Origin: UBA5486 sp036744795
GTDB taxonomy: Bacteria > Bacillota > UBA4882 > UBA10575
Assembly (NCBI GenBank): GCA_036744795.1
Contig: DAIOHK010000003.1
Location: 1 to 64,000 of the forward strand
Length of the DNA stretch: 64,000 bases
Direction: 5' to 3'
Notes under the pieces: generated by a model
Told to the model about the DNA's origin: nothing
Database searches by the model: none
The model's input: only the letters and a program-made list of their open reading frames with translations
Shown here: one piece after another, positions 8,587 to 17,026 of the stretch
Position numbering within the stretch: the first letter of the stretch is position 1
How the letters are laid out: each line of letters begins with the position of its first letter
Program-made: the position numbers and the translations under genes

Positions 8587-10221
8587 CTATATCATATTTT
8601 TCTTTTGCGCCTGATCAATGAGACCAGGAAAAACCGGGGCCATGGTTTGGATATCTATAATCGTGGGTGTATTTTGGTTAAGAGCTTCTTTTAAAGCATC
8701 TTCCAATTGATGAGAGGATTCTATCTTGAATCCTGCGCCTCCGCATAATTCGGCAAAACCGGCAAAATCAGGAAGAGTAAGACTGGTTACTTCATAATTC
8801 ATCCCTTGTAATTGCATCCGATCTTTTTCCATGGCAAGATAACCATTGTTGAGAAGAATTATAGATATAGGCAATTGGTAACGGACCGCTGTTGAAAAAT
8901 CGGCTAAACATTGAGCAAAACCACCATCACCTACAATGGCGATTACTTGTTGTTCTGGAGAAGAGAGTTTAGCTGCGAGGGCGGCAGGGAGACCAAACCC
9001 CATTGAACGCCAGTTTCCAGAGATCAATATTTTTTGTTTAGAACCAGAGAAGATCCGATTAAACCAGATTGTATGATTTCCCACATCTAAACAGATAATA
9101 GCATCTTCTTTTATTACGTTTTCAACTGCTTTGATTAACCGCCCGGGGGGTACTGGAGAACCTTCTGCTTTGATTTCCGGGAGAAGTTGATTTATCCAGG
9201 TTTCTTTAAAACCCCGGAGCCGCTCTTTCCAAGCAGGTTTCTCTTTTTGTATGATTCCATCGCGAAGTAGAGGAAGTAAAACTGCGAGCTCACCTACAAC
9301 TCCAAAATCAACCGGGATCTTTCCGCCAATATTTTCCGGTACAACATCGATTTGGATGATTTCCATTTTTTCTGGGAGGTATAACTCAGGCCACCATGTG
9401 GCACCAGCAATTAATAGCAGATCAGCCTCGGATAACATGTTGGTGGAGGCCTCACTTCCCCCTTCACCAAGACCACCCATTACTAAAGGATGATCCCCTG
9501 GTACTATACCCTTAGCAGGCAAAGTGAGAGTGACTCCGCTCTGCCATTTTTCTGCTAGTTCAAGGAGAATTGGGCCATTACTGCTTACTCCTCTTCCGGC
9601 TAAAATTGCAGGCCTTTCTGCTCTATTAAGAAGATTAATCGCTTGCCCGATGACTTCAGGAGATGATTGAGGCTGCGTGTTTAAATAAGGCTCAGGAGGA
9701 CGGATTGGCTCCTCGGTTTCTTCTAACCAAACCTCTTTAGTAAAAGCTACATGCATTGGAATACCTTTTACCATAGTAGACCGGATAGCTTTAATTAAGA
9801 TATCATTACAGGATTCGGGGGTTGTAACCAAGCCGGAAAAACCTACAGCTGAACCTAGAAGAAAGTTTTCGCTGATATACTGTTTATAATCGGTACTTAG
9901 GTTATAGCTTTCTACCTGTCCGGTAAGAGCTAAAACCGGTGCTTGATCTTTTTTAGCATCCAGAAGTCCATTTAGTAAATTAGCTGCCCCCGGTCCACCA
10001 GTTGCCACGCAGACCCCAAAATTTCCGGTTAGTTTAGCCTGGGCTGAAGCCATAAAGGCTGCTGTCGACTCATGGATTACACTATAAAACTGGAGATTTT
10101 GATGGCGGGAGATCGCATCAAGAAAAGGCAAAATCGTATCTCCAGGTACCCCAAAAACATATTTTACTCCCCAAGCGGCTAGTTGGTCGGCGACCCATTG
10201 TGCTACTGTTTTTCCAGACAT
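8587..10221 (-). CDS. ThDP-dependent enzyme, pyruvate oxidase/acetolactate synthase-like
   Basis: A 544-residue three-domain thiamine-diphosphate enzyme. The Pyr domain is N-terminal, with the essential Glu in VIHESTAAFMA. The middle domain holds GRGVSSNGP. The PP domain contains the Mg/ThDP motif GDGGFAQCL and ends in NNGYLAMEK. It most resembles PoxB-type pyruvate oxidases or IlvB-like carboligases. The C-terminus stops soon after the PP domain, so the membrane-binding tail of E. coli PoxB is absent. It pairs with the FMN protein immediately downstream; its product could feed or accept electrons from that flavin (inference). Start ATG 10221. Confidence 0.8.
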   Translation of the reverse strand: MSGKTVAQWVADQLAAWGVKYVFGVPGDTILPFLDAISRHQNLQFYSVIHESTAAFMASAQAKLTGNFGVCVATGGPGAANLLNGLLDAKKDQAPVLALTGQVESYNLSTDYKQYISENFLLGSAVGFSGLVTTPESCNDILIKAIRSTMVKGIPMHVAFTKEVWLEETEEPIRPPEPYLNTQPQSSPEVIGQAINLLNRAERPAILAGRGVSSNGPILLELAEKWQSGVTLTLPAKGIVPGDHPLVMGGLGEGGSEASTNMLSEADLLLIAGATWWPELYLPEKMEIIQIDVVPENIGGKIPVDFGVVGELAVLLPLLRDGIIQKEKPAWKERLRGFKETWINQLLPEIKAEGSPVPPGRLIKAVENVIKEDAIICLDVGNHTIWFNRIFSGSKQKILISGNWRSMGFGLPAALAAKLSSPEQQVIAIVGDGGFAQCLADFSTAVRYQLPISIILLNNGYLAMEKDRMQLQGMNYEVTSLTLPDFAGFAELCGGAGFKIESSHQLEDALKEALNQNTPTIIDIQTMAPVFPGLIDQAQKKNMI

Positions 10222-10269
10222 TTTTTCACTACCTCGAAATACTCTCGTTATTTATTCTCGACTAGTAAG

Positions 10270-10325
10270 AATGTTGTTTCAGCCGGAGCTGAACCTTAGA
10301 ATGCTTGAAGAAATTTGCTTAAGGC
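10270..10325 (-). repeat. Repeat family D, copy 2
   Basis: 10280-10320 repeats, inverted, the sequence at 16-55 (core AGCTGAACCTTAGAATGC). It fills most of the gap between spoVAD and the ThDP enzyme gene. A small hairpin TTCAGCCGGAGCTGAA lies at its edge. Confidence 0.5.
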
Positions 10326-10367
10326 AAGATCAACTTCTGACTGGGCGGTGATTTAAACTTTGATCCT

Positions 10368-11375
10368 TTACACTTCTATTCTTACGGCGTGTGCAATACA
10401 AGGGATATTTTCTCCCTGCATGTATGAGGTGGGACTATGAAGTGCCCCTGTTCCGATCAAGAGAATCCGGTTAATCTCTTTTTTCTTTAGCCGGCGGTAA
10501 AGATGACCATAAACAACAACTGCTGAGGCAGCACAACCGCTTCCCCCAGCATGGACATCTTGTTTCTTAAGATCGTAAATCATTATTCCGCAATCATTAA
10601 AATTATTGCTAAGGTTTAAACCACGTTCAGCAAGTTCTTGACGGCAGAGATTTAGTCCGACTGTTCCAAGATCCCCAGTAACAATGAGATCAAAGGAATT
10701 CGGATCCCATCCGGTATCCTGGAAATGCTGGGCAATGGTTTCCGCAGCCGCAGGAGCCATTGCAGCCCCCATATTTAAGGGATCTGTGCACCCCATATCA
10801 AGCACTTTACCAAAGGTAACGCCTGTTACCCGCGGACCTTCACCAGTATAACTAAGAAGGGCCGCTCCGGCACCAGTAACGGTCCATTGTTGGTATGTAC
10901 GGCGTTGCCCACCATATTCCGTGGGGTACCGGTATTGTCTTTCAGCAGCAGAATTATGGCTGGAAGTGGCAGTTAATACGGAGCCAGCAAAACCGCCATC
11001 GAGAATTAAAGCTCCTAAACCCAGGCCCATGGCTGCTGTTGAACAGGCACCATAAAGGCCAATAAAAGGGATGCCAAGTGATACGGCGGAAAAAGTAGAG
11101 GTGATGATCTGGTTTAATAGATCGCCGGATAAAAAGAGGTCAACCTCTGCTGAAGAAAAACTGGCATGATCTAGTGCCAGCCGGCAAGCTTTGATTAACA
11201 TAGAACGTTCAGCCTTTTCAAAGGAGCTTTGTTCATTCCGGGCATCGGTTAGAACTTCATCAAAATCTTGAGCTAAAGGGCCTAAACCCTCGAATGGGCC
11301 TACCACCGTTCCGGTACTAGTAATTATTGGAGGGTTGGCAATCTCGTAAGTTTGTTTTCCAATTTTCTTCCCCAT
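10368..11375 (-). CDS. spoVAD: Stage V sporulation protein AD
   Basis: A 335-residue thiolase-fold protein of the SpoVA channel that moves dipicolinic acid and calcium into the developing spore and out during germination. Characteristic stretches are TSTGTVVGPFEGLGPL near the N-terminus, GACSTAAMG in the middle and VHAGGSGCAASA near the C-terminus. Length matches the usual ~338. The start ATG 11375 follows AGGAGA. It normally sits between spoVAC and spoVAE. Here spoVAC is upstream, but no spoVAE follows, and a 258-bp gap holding a family C repeat separates it from spoVAC. Expected expression is in the forespore (sigma-G), though no such promoter was clearly recognised. Confidence 0.95.
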   Translation of the reverse strand: MGKKIGKQTYEIANPPIITSTGTVVGPFEGLGPLAQDFDEVLTDARNEQSSFEKAERSMLIKACRLALDHASFSSAEVDLFLSGDLLNQIITSTFSAVSLGIPFIGLYGACSTAAMGLGLGALILDGGFAGSVLTATSSHNSAAERQYRYPTEYGGQRRTYQQWTVTGAGAALLSYTGEGPRVTGVTFGKVLDMGCTDPLNMGAAMAPAAAETIAQHFQDTGWDPNSFDLIVTGDLGTVGLNLCRQELAERGLNLSNNFNDCGIMIYDLKKQDVHAGGSGCAASAVVVYGHLYRRLKKKEINRILLIGTGALHSPTSYMQGENIPCIAHAVRIEV

Positions 11376-11415
11376 ACTTCTCTCCTGTTAATTTTTCTTA
11401 TGATTAATAATTAGT

Positions 11416-11570
11416 TGAGGGAATTGCATAATTACCTACAGTGCCATGTGATTACAATATATAGTGTTTAGCTTTTGTTCAAGGTGATTGTCTAAACTTA
11501 GACAATTACTGGTGGGACCATCAATATATTGTGACCAAATTTAAAATAAGCGAATTATGTAATTCCTTAA
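11416..11570. repeat. MITE-like element, family C, copy 2, inside the spoVA operon
   Basis: 155 bp with ends TGAGGGAATTGCATAATT and GAATTATGTAATTCCTTAA, nearly perfect inverted repeats. Inside is a perfect 20-bp palindrome, ATTGTCTAAACTTAGACAAT (11487-11506). It separates spoVAC from spoVAD. Confidence 0.7.
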
Positions 11571-11633
11571 ATTGAGAACAAAAAGGCAAAACTGAGTGAA
11601 AACTTCTTTTATAGCCTAGTCATAAATCTGTTC

Positions 11634-12089
11634 TTAATGGAAAAGGGCATGGATTAATCCAACCACAAAGGCGGTTACAACCCCAAAAGTGATGACTGAA
11701 CCAGCTAGAGTAAACATTTTAGCGCTAACCCCATAAATTAGGCCTTCTTCTCGGAACTCCAAAGCCGAGGAGACTACTGAATTAGCAAATCCAGTTACCG
11801 GGACAGCTACACCTGCACCAGCGTATTTTGCAATATCATCAAAAACCCCAAAACCGGTTAATAAAGCACCAATTAAAATCATGGTAGCGGCTGCCGGGTC
11901 TCCAGCTTTTTCCGGAGGCAGATTCATTATTCTACTATAAAAATCAATGAAGCCTTGTCCGATGGTGCATACTAATCCCCCACTTAGGAAAGCTAACATA
12001 GCATTACGTAGAAGTTTAGGCTTGGGTTCTGCTTTTTTAACCTTGTTTTGGTATTTTCTCTGGGCCGGGGTTAGTTTTCTTTTGGCCAT
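11634..12089 (-). CDS. spoVAC: Stage V sporulation protein AC
   Basis: A 151-residue inner-membrane protein of the SpoVA dipicolinate channel. After a basic N-terminus (MAKRKLTPAQRKYQNKV) come several membrane segments, including FLSGGLVCTIGQGFIDFY and a glycine-rich GAGVAVPVTGFANSV typical of SpoVAC/SpoVAE. An in-frame GTG lies 9 bp further upstream, but AGAGGTG is correctly spaced for ATG 12089. It is the first gene of a shortened spoVA operon. Confidence 0.92.
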   Translation of the reverse strand: MAKRKLTPAQRKYQNKVKKAEPKPKLLRNAMLAFLSGGLVCTIGQGFIDFYSRIMNLPPEKAGDPAAATMILIGALLTGFGVFDDIAKYAGAGVAVPVTGFANSVVSSALEFREEGLIYGVSAKMFTLAGSVITFGVVTAFVVGLIHALFH

Positions 12090-12186
12090 TTCGTTCACCT
12101 CTTATATAGTTTTTCCGTGGAAGTATGTTTTATGCTCTCTAAAATGTCAAAACTAGTTGCCGGTCATCTAACATTTGGCCTTTCGT

Positions 12187-12286
12187 GAGATTACTCGTTA
12201 CTCGCGTTGGAATGATAGCCTTTGTAAGTTCCAGATGATGGCTAAATTTCACCCTTTTGTGTGCCTTAGCTTGCTTGCCGGGGTGG
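12187..12286 (-). repeat. Repeat family B, inverted copy
   Basis: On the minus strand the order is CCCCGGCAAGC, a GGGTGAAATTT block, ACTTACAAAGGC, TATCATTCCAACGCGAG and ACGAGTAATCTC, matching 3652-3770 with many substitutions. It occupies most of the gap between divergent spoVAC and the P-loop ATPase gene. Confidence 0.5.
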
Positions 12287-12345
12287 GGGGACTTTGTTAA
12301 AACGGTAAATCAAAAAATTCATTATAGGTTGGGTGGTGTAAAGAT

Positions 12346-13017
12346 TTGCAGAGGATACTCGAAGCTTATGTAGGGGAGTATGCCAGTGGGAAGAGTGAAA
12401 GTGCAGTAAACAGAAGTTTACAGCTGATTAAGAAAGGAAGAAAGGTTAGATTGGTTGATTTAGATGTGGTGGAACCATTTTACACTCTTAGGCCTATAAA
12501 AAAGTTCCTGGAACAGATGGGAATTAATGTATTGGCCTGGGAGACTGCTGAAACAATTGGTTTGGGTGAGGCCGGAATACCACTTAAAAATGAAACAATT
12601 ACGGCATTGGAGTTTGATGGGGATGTTATTTTTGATTTAGGATACGGGATAGATGGTTGTAACATACTAAAATTAGTCCAGGATCGACCAGAGGAAGAGG
12701 TGAAAGAGAAGATTAGTATTATTATGGTGATAAATATCACTAGGCCATTAACTTCTTCTCTTCCTTTGATCTTGAAAAAGGTCAAAGAATTTGGTGAAGT
12801 AGATGGTTTAATCAATAATACTCATCTTGGGGAAAAGACTACGATTGAATTAATTGAAAAAGGAGCAATTATGGTTACCGAGGCGGCAAGAAAAATGGGT
12901 ATACCTGTACTGGCAACAGCTGCTTTAAAGGATTTAGCAAGTCAAATCGGAGAGTTTGATGTAATGGGGAATAAGGTTTGGCCGATTGAGAGATATATGT
13001 CAAAAGCGATCTGGTGA
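12346..13017 (+). CDS. P-loop ATPase linked to 2-oxoacid:ferredoxin oxidoreductase
   Basis: A 223-residue P-loop NTPase of the CobQ/MinD-like class with a Walker A-type GEYASGKSE loop at residues 10-18, then VRLVDLDVVEPFYTLRP and VIFDLGYGIDG as the Walker B region. It begins at TTG 12346 after GGTGGTG. It stands 22 bp upstream of the alpha subunit of the oxidoreductase and is probably cotranscribed. A role in assembly or regulation of that Fe-S/ThDP complex is inferred from position only. Confidence 0.75.
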   Translation: MQRILEAYVGEYASGKSESAVNRSLQLIKKGRKVRLVDLDVVEPFYTLRPIKKFLEQMGINVLAWETAETIGLGEAGIPLKNETITALEFDGDVIFDLGYGIDGCNILKLVQDRPEEEVKEKISIIMVINITRPLTSSLPLILKKVKEFGEVDGLINNTHLGEKTTIELIEKGAIMVTEAARKMGIPVLATAALKDLASQIGEFDVMGNKVWPIERYMSKAIW

Positions 13018-13039
13018 TTAGTGAAAGTGGGGTGAAAAA

Positions 13040-14167
13040 ATGGCTAAAGAAGCATTAGCCAGTGAATATCAGAAGATTTTAAACGATGAAAACGAAATGT
13101 TTATGACTGGTAATGAAGTTGTAGCTTGGGCTGCATTGGCGGCTAAAGCAGATTTTATGTATGGATACCCGATTACCCCTCAAAACGAAATTATGTATTA
13201 TTGGGCAAAACTGGCCCCCGCTTTTGGACGGGGTTTTCTCCAGACTGAAGATGAGATTTCTGCAGGTTTTACGATGCTAGGTGGAGCTTTAGTTGGTAAG
13301 AAAACTTTTTCGGCTACTGCCGGTCCGGGGAATATTTTAATGCAAGAATCGATCTCGATGGCGGAGATGATGAGACTCCCTGGAGTATGGATTGTCCAGC
13401 AGCGGGGTGGGCCTTCTACAGCCACGGTTATCTATTCCCAGCAAGAGTTCAGACTTACGACAGCAGGTGGAAATGGGGAAGGAATGCGGCTTGTTTATTC
13501 TACTTCATCCCATCAGGAACTCTTTGAATATACAATTAAGGCTTTTAATTCCGCTTGGAAATATCGTTTTCCTACTTTTGTCCTAGGTGATGGTTACCAG
13601 GCGAAGATGAGAGAGACGGTGAGGCTTTTTAATCCTGAACTTAGGCAGTGGGAGATGCTAGCAGCAGAACCAATCCTTATGAAACCCGGGGTTCCCTACT
13701 TAGATCGGGATCCGGTCCATCTGCGTAATACTTTCAATATCGAAGAAGAACTCTACGATATTTTAATGGGACATATTGTTGATTATGAGCGTATGAAACA
13801 GGAAGTAGTAGAGTGGGATGAAGGCGGAAGCGAAGAGGCTGATATTTTAGTGGTGGCCCATGGGATTGTAGCCAGAGCTGCGATTAGTGCCGTGAAAACT
13901 GTAAATAGCCAAGGATTAAAAGTAAGATACTTCCGGCCGATTACAGTTAGGCCGTTTCCCGGTGAAGCCTTACGGAAGATAGTATCTGGAAAACCTGAGA
14001 TCAAAATACTAGTAACGGAATCGGCTTACGGGCAGCTACTTTCGGTAGTTAAGGAAGAACTGTATGGTTTCTCAAATACTATTGAATCTTACTTAAAACC
14101 GGGCCTTGGCATTACTGCGGAGGAAATAGAAGAGAGGATTATCAAAATAGGCAAGGGGGAGGGTTAA
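13040..14167 (+). CDS. 2-oxoacid:ferredoxin oxidoreductase, alpha subunit
   Basis: The 375-residue alpha (KorA/VorB-like) subunit, which binds the 2-oxoacid and pairs with the ThDP-containing beta subunit. Visible features are GYPITPQNEI near residue 40, then ETEDEISAG-like TEDEISAGFTMLGGAL, SATAGPGNILMQESI, and QQRGGPSTATVIYSQQE. The C-terminal half has YFRPITVRPFPGEAL, seen in the family. SD GGGGTG precedes ATG 13040. The order alpha-beta-gamma-ferredoxin indicates a four-subunit enzyme for 2-oxoglutarate or branched-chain 2-oxoacids; the sequence alone does not decide which. Confidence 0.88.
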   Translation: MAKEALASEYQKILNDENEMFMTGNEVVAWAALAAKADFMYGYPITPQNEIMYYWAKLAPAFGRGFLQTEDEISAGFTMLGGALVGKKTFSATAGPGNILMQESISMAEMMRLPGVWIVQQRGGPSTATVIYSQQEFRLTTAGGNGEGMRLVYSTSSHQELFEYTIKAFNSAWKYRFPTFVLGDGYQAKMRETVRLFNPELRQWEMLAAEPILMKPGVPYLDRDPVHLRNTFNIEEELYDILMGHIVDYERMKQEVVEWDEGGSEEADILVVAHGIVARAAISAVKTVNSQGLKVRYFRPITVRPFPGEALRKIVSGKPEIKILVTESAYGQLLSVVKEELYGFSNTIESYLKPGLGITAEEIEERIIKIGKGEG

Positions 14168-14965
14168 TTGGTGGTAGAGAAGAAACAGGAAGTTTTCCGG
14201 GGAATAACAGAAAACAGAAATATGCCTCGTTCCTGGAGAAAAGAGACCAAACCTCACCGTTTTTGTCCGGGTTGTGGTCATGGTATTGCCTTGAAAGCTT
14301 TGGGGGATGTTGTGGATGAACTAGGTATTTTAGATCGGGTTCTTTATGGTTGCGATATCGGTTGTTCTCTTCTAAGTTGGGATTTTTTTAATTTTGACAG
14401 TGTTCAGACCCATCATGGGAGAACCATCCCAGTAATTGTAGGTGCTAAAAGAGCGAGACCAGAAATAGTAGGGATCGCCTATATGGGCGATGGCGGGGGG
14501 TATGCAATCGGTGCTCAACATCTCGTGAATGCGGCAACCCGAGGAGATCGGATTACGGCGATTGTTGCGAATAACACCTTATATGCGATGACTGGGGGAC
14601 AGATGGCGCCGACTACTTTACCGGAGCAAAAGACGAGTACTACTCCTTATGGGCGGGATTCAGGAAAAACAGGTTCACCGACACTGGGACCGGAATTAGT
14701 GGCAGCTATTGCTTCGGAAGGTTCGTATGTAGCCAGAGCAACTGTAGGAGATTACAATAAACTAAAACTTTATTTAAAAAAGGCCTTACTTAACCAGATG
14801 GAAGGTAAAGGTTTTTCCTTTGTTGAAGTCCTATCCACTTGCCCGACAAATTGGCGGACTGGAGCTAAAGAAACTTGGGGGTTTCTCCAGGGAAAAATGG
14901 AAAACTATTTTAAAGTCGGAGAATTGCGAGTATCCAAGGGGAACCGTTCAGAAGAGGAGGGTTAG
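14168..14965 (+). CDS. 2-oxoacid:ferredoxin oxidoreductase, beta subunit
   Basis: The 265-residue ThDP-binding subunit. It carries HRFCPGCGHGIALKAL near the N-terminus, the Mg/ThDP motif GDGGGYAIGAQH, and NNTLYAMTGGQMAPTT, all diagnostic of KorB/VorA. Cysteines in CPGCG and at YGCDIGC and STCPTNW are placed as in the Fe-S cluster-binding members. It starts at TTG 14168 directly after the alpha stop, or at GTG 14171; both suit the SD GGGGGAGGG. The enzyme oxidatively decarboxylates a 2-oxoacid to the acyl-CoA with reduction of ferredoxin. Confidence 0.9.
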   Translation: MVVEKKQEVFRGITENRNMPRSWRKETKPHRFCPGCGHGIALKALGDVVDELGILDRVLYGCDIGCSLLSWDFFNFDSVQTHHGRTIPVIVGAKRARPEIVGIAYMGDGGGYAIGAQHLVNAATRGDRITAIVANNTLYAMTGGQMAPTTLPEQKTSTTPYGRDSGKTGSPTLGPELVAAIASEGSYVARATVGDYNKLKLYLKKALLNQMEGKGFSFVEVLSTCPTNWRTGAKETWGFLQGKMENYFKVGELRVSKGNRSEEEG

Positions 14966-14966
14966 C

Positions 14967-15677
14967 ATGATGTTGGATAATAAGGATAGACTGGTTAAAA
15001 TTATCATTGCCGGAGAAGGGGGACAAGGGGTTCAGACTATTGGGGAATTACTGGCTGAGACTGCCTATATCTCTGGAAAACAGGCACTCTATATTCCCAA
15101 TTTCGGAGTGGAACAACGTGGGGGTGTTTCGATTGCTTTTGTTCAGATTGCAGAAGGAAAGATAGGTTCGCCTAAATTTCAAAAAGCCGATTTATTAGTT
15201 GTATTAAGTCAAAGGTCAGTAGAGAGAACAAAAGATTATCTTAAACAAGATTCGATCTATCTTTATGATGAATCAAACATTCAAGCCCCGCTCATTGATG
15301 ATCAGGCAGTAGGGGTTCATGGATATGATACTGTTGCTCCTGAGGCATTTGCCAAAATGGTAGGAACTGGGGAAGGGGAGGCAATTCTCCCTCCCAAAAA
15401 AGGTCTAATCCAACTTGGGATCCCGGCGGCAAAAGTTGCTAAAGAACAACTAACTCCTAGAGTTTTTAATATTATTATTTTAGGAGCATTAGTAAGTGTC
15501 AGTAAGGTTATGGATCCGGAAAAAATAAAAGAAGCTTTGGAACGAAAATTAGGTGAGAAGTTTAAGCTTAATCCGAAACTACGGGAGTTAAACTTTAATG
15601 CTCTGGAAACCGGAATGCGAATGGGGTTAGATTCATTTCAAGGACAAAGTAAAGAACTGAGGGAACTAAAAAGCTGA
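14967..15677 (+). CDS. 2-oxoacid:ferredoxin oxidoreductase, gamma subunit
   Basis: The 236-residue gamma subunit (CoA-binding side). Family motifs are IIAGEGGQGVQTIGELLAE near the N-terminus and FGVEQRGGVSIAFVQI. The open frame reaches back to 14820 inside the beta gene, but GAGGAGG at 14954-14960 and the beta stop at 14963-14965 fix ATG 14967. The ferredoxin subunit follows within a few bases. Confidence 0.9.
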   Translation: MMLDNKDRLVKIIIAGEGGQGVQTIGELLAETAYISGKQALYIPNFGVEQRGGVSIAFVQIAEGKIGSPKFQKADLLVVLSQRSVERTKDYLKQDSIYLYDESNIQAPLIDDQAVGVHGYDTVAPEAFAKMVGTGEGEAILPPKKGLIQLGIPAAKVAKEQLTPRVFNIIILGALVSVSKVMDPEKIKEALERKLGEKFKLNPKLRELNFNALETGMRMGLDSFQGQSKELRELKS

Positions 15678-15681
15678 AAGG

Positions 15682-15999
15682 ATGACAGGTTTGAAAGTAA
15701 TAAAAGAAAGTACAAGGGAAGAAGAACGGGGTTACCAGCAGACCGTTGATAATGGGAATACAAATGAGTTTGAGGGGGTAGTGCATAAGACTACCCGCGG
15801 AAGATGGATTATTTTTCCCGGACTCTGTAAAGGGTGTGGCCTTTGTATTGAAAAGTGTCCAGTTGGCGTTATCGGATGGTCTTCAGAACTTGGAGCATAT
15901 GGAACAAATCGAGTAGAAGTAAATAAGGAAGGCTGCGTTACTTGTAAAATCTGTGGTTTGTACTGTCCGGATGCGGCAATTAGTGTTGAACGTATCTAA
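15682..15999 (+). CDS. 2-oxoacid:ferredoxin oxidoreductase, ferredoxin (delta) subunit
   Basis: About 105 residues with two [4Fe-4S] cluster motifs: CKGCGLCIEKCPVG and CVTCKICGLYCPDAA. The N-terminal 45 residues are polar and unconserved-looking. ATG 15682 overlaps the best SD (GAAAGGA), so TTG 15691 may be the true start. This small 2[4Fe-4S] protein passes electrons from the beta subunit to external ferredoxin. It is the last gene of the operon. Confidence 0.88.
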   Translation: MTGLKVIKESTREEERGYQQTVDNGNTNEFEGVVHKTTRGRWIIFPGLCKGCGLCIEKCPVGVIGWSSELGAYGTNRVEVNKEGCVTCKICGLYCPDAAISVERI

Positions 16000-16130
16000 T
16001 TTGCTCGCTGCTTTTTTTCTTGGGACTTCCTTGCATTTTGACAAAAACTGCGTTATCATACTTCTTAGATCTGCTCTGGGTAAAGAAAGTAGTGCTTTAT
16101 AGAAGAGAAGGGGTTAGTGCTGCTAATAAC

Positions 16131-16160
16131 TGATAATGATTATTAATATCAACATATAAT
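16131..16160 (+). promoter_or_regulatory. Fur-family operator over a candidate promoter
   Basis: TGATAATGATTATTA (16131-16145) is a 7-1-7 inverted repeat with one mismatch to the Fur consensus TGATAATNATTATCA. A perfect TATAAT lies at 16155-16160, placing the box over its -35 region. It is about 100 bp upstream of the ZIP transporter start. The regulator could be Fur, Zur, PerR or MntR-like; the site most resembles Fur. The rest of 16000-16247 shows no gene. Confidence 0.6.
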
Positions 16161-16247
16161 TAATCATGTAACTAACTAATAACTAAGAATTTTAGTAGAA
16201 ATACAAAAAATTAATTTGGAATATTATTAATAATTGGAGGCAGAAAG

Positions 16248-16973
16248 ATGGATGAGACGATTACTATTCTAATATTATCGGCTTTAGCCCCGGTCCTAGG
16301 TTCTTTTTTGGGTGTTATGAAAAAACCTTCGGATAAATTTATGTATGATATGTTATCCTTTGCCGCTGGAGTTATGCTAGGTATTTCTTTTTTAGAATTA
16401 ATCCCGGAAAGTATTGAGTTTTCTTCTTCTTGGATCTGTGTCGTAGGAATAATCATTGGTTCTATTGCAATGTATTTTGTGGATCGAATTTTACCCCATA
16501 TCCATCCGGATTGTTCTCAGGAAGCGGGAAGAAACCTTAATAAGACTGCGATTTATCTGATTGCTGGGATTGGATTACACAATTTACCAGAAGGAATGGC
16601 GATTGCGGTGGGAACTGTTTCCCAAACTAAGACTAGCTTGATTGTGGCACTTGCCATTGCTATTCATAATATACCTGAAGGAATCTGTACTTCGGCACCA
16701 TTTTACCATTGTACGCAGAATAGACTTAAATCGTTTCTGGTTTCTTCAGCTACAGCAATACCGATTATAATTGGTTTTATTATAGCTAAATTTTTGTACT
16801 CTATTATTTCCTTACAGTTTGTAGGTTTGTTAGTAGGAGCAACTGCCGGCCTGATGATTTATATTTGTGCTGATGAATTAATTCCGTCTTCTGCTGGGAA
16901 AACAGCTAACCATAGTACAGTATTTGCCCTAATTATTGGGGTGATCTTTGTAGTATTATTAGGTACGATCTAG
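16248..16973 (+). CDS. ZIP family metal transporter
   Basis: A 241-residue membrane protein with eight predicted helices. The two diagnostic metal-binding helices carry HNLPEGMAIAVG and HNIPEGICTSAP. A His-rich stretch (LPHIHPDC) lies in the variable loop. Such proteins import Zn, and often Fe or Mn, into the cytoplasm (ZupT/GufA type). SD GGAGG precedes ATG 16248. The Fur-family box upstream fits repression by metal sufficiency. It is monocistronic. Confidence 0.92.
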   Translation: MDETITILILSALAPVLGSFLGVMKKPSDKFMYDMLSFAAGVMLGISFLELIPESIEFSSSWICVVGIIIGSIAMYFVDRILPHIHPDCSQEAGRNLNKTAIYLIAGIGLHNLPEGMAIAVGTVSQTKTSLIVALAIAIHNIPEGICTSAPFYHCTQNRLKSFLVSSATAIPIIIGFIIAKFLYSIISLQFVGLLVGATAGLMIYICADELIPSSAGKTANHSTVFALIIGVIFVVLLGTI

Positions 16974-16980
16974 AATTTTA

Positions 16981-17026
16981 GGTAGCCCGCCACCCAGATT
17001 TGCTGGGGCACGTGAAAGAATGAAAA
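16981..17026 (+). repeat. Repeat family B, 5' fragment
   Basis: GTAGCCCGCCACCCAG, GCTGGGGCAC and GTGAAAGAATGAAAAT correspond to the first 45 bp of the copy at 3647. It fills the short gap between the convergent ZIP and cyclophilin genes. Confidence 0.4.
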
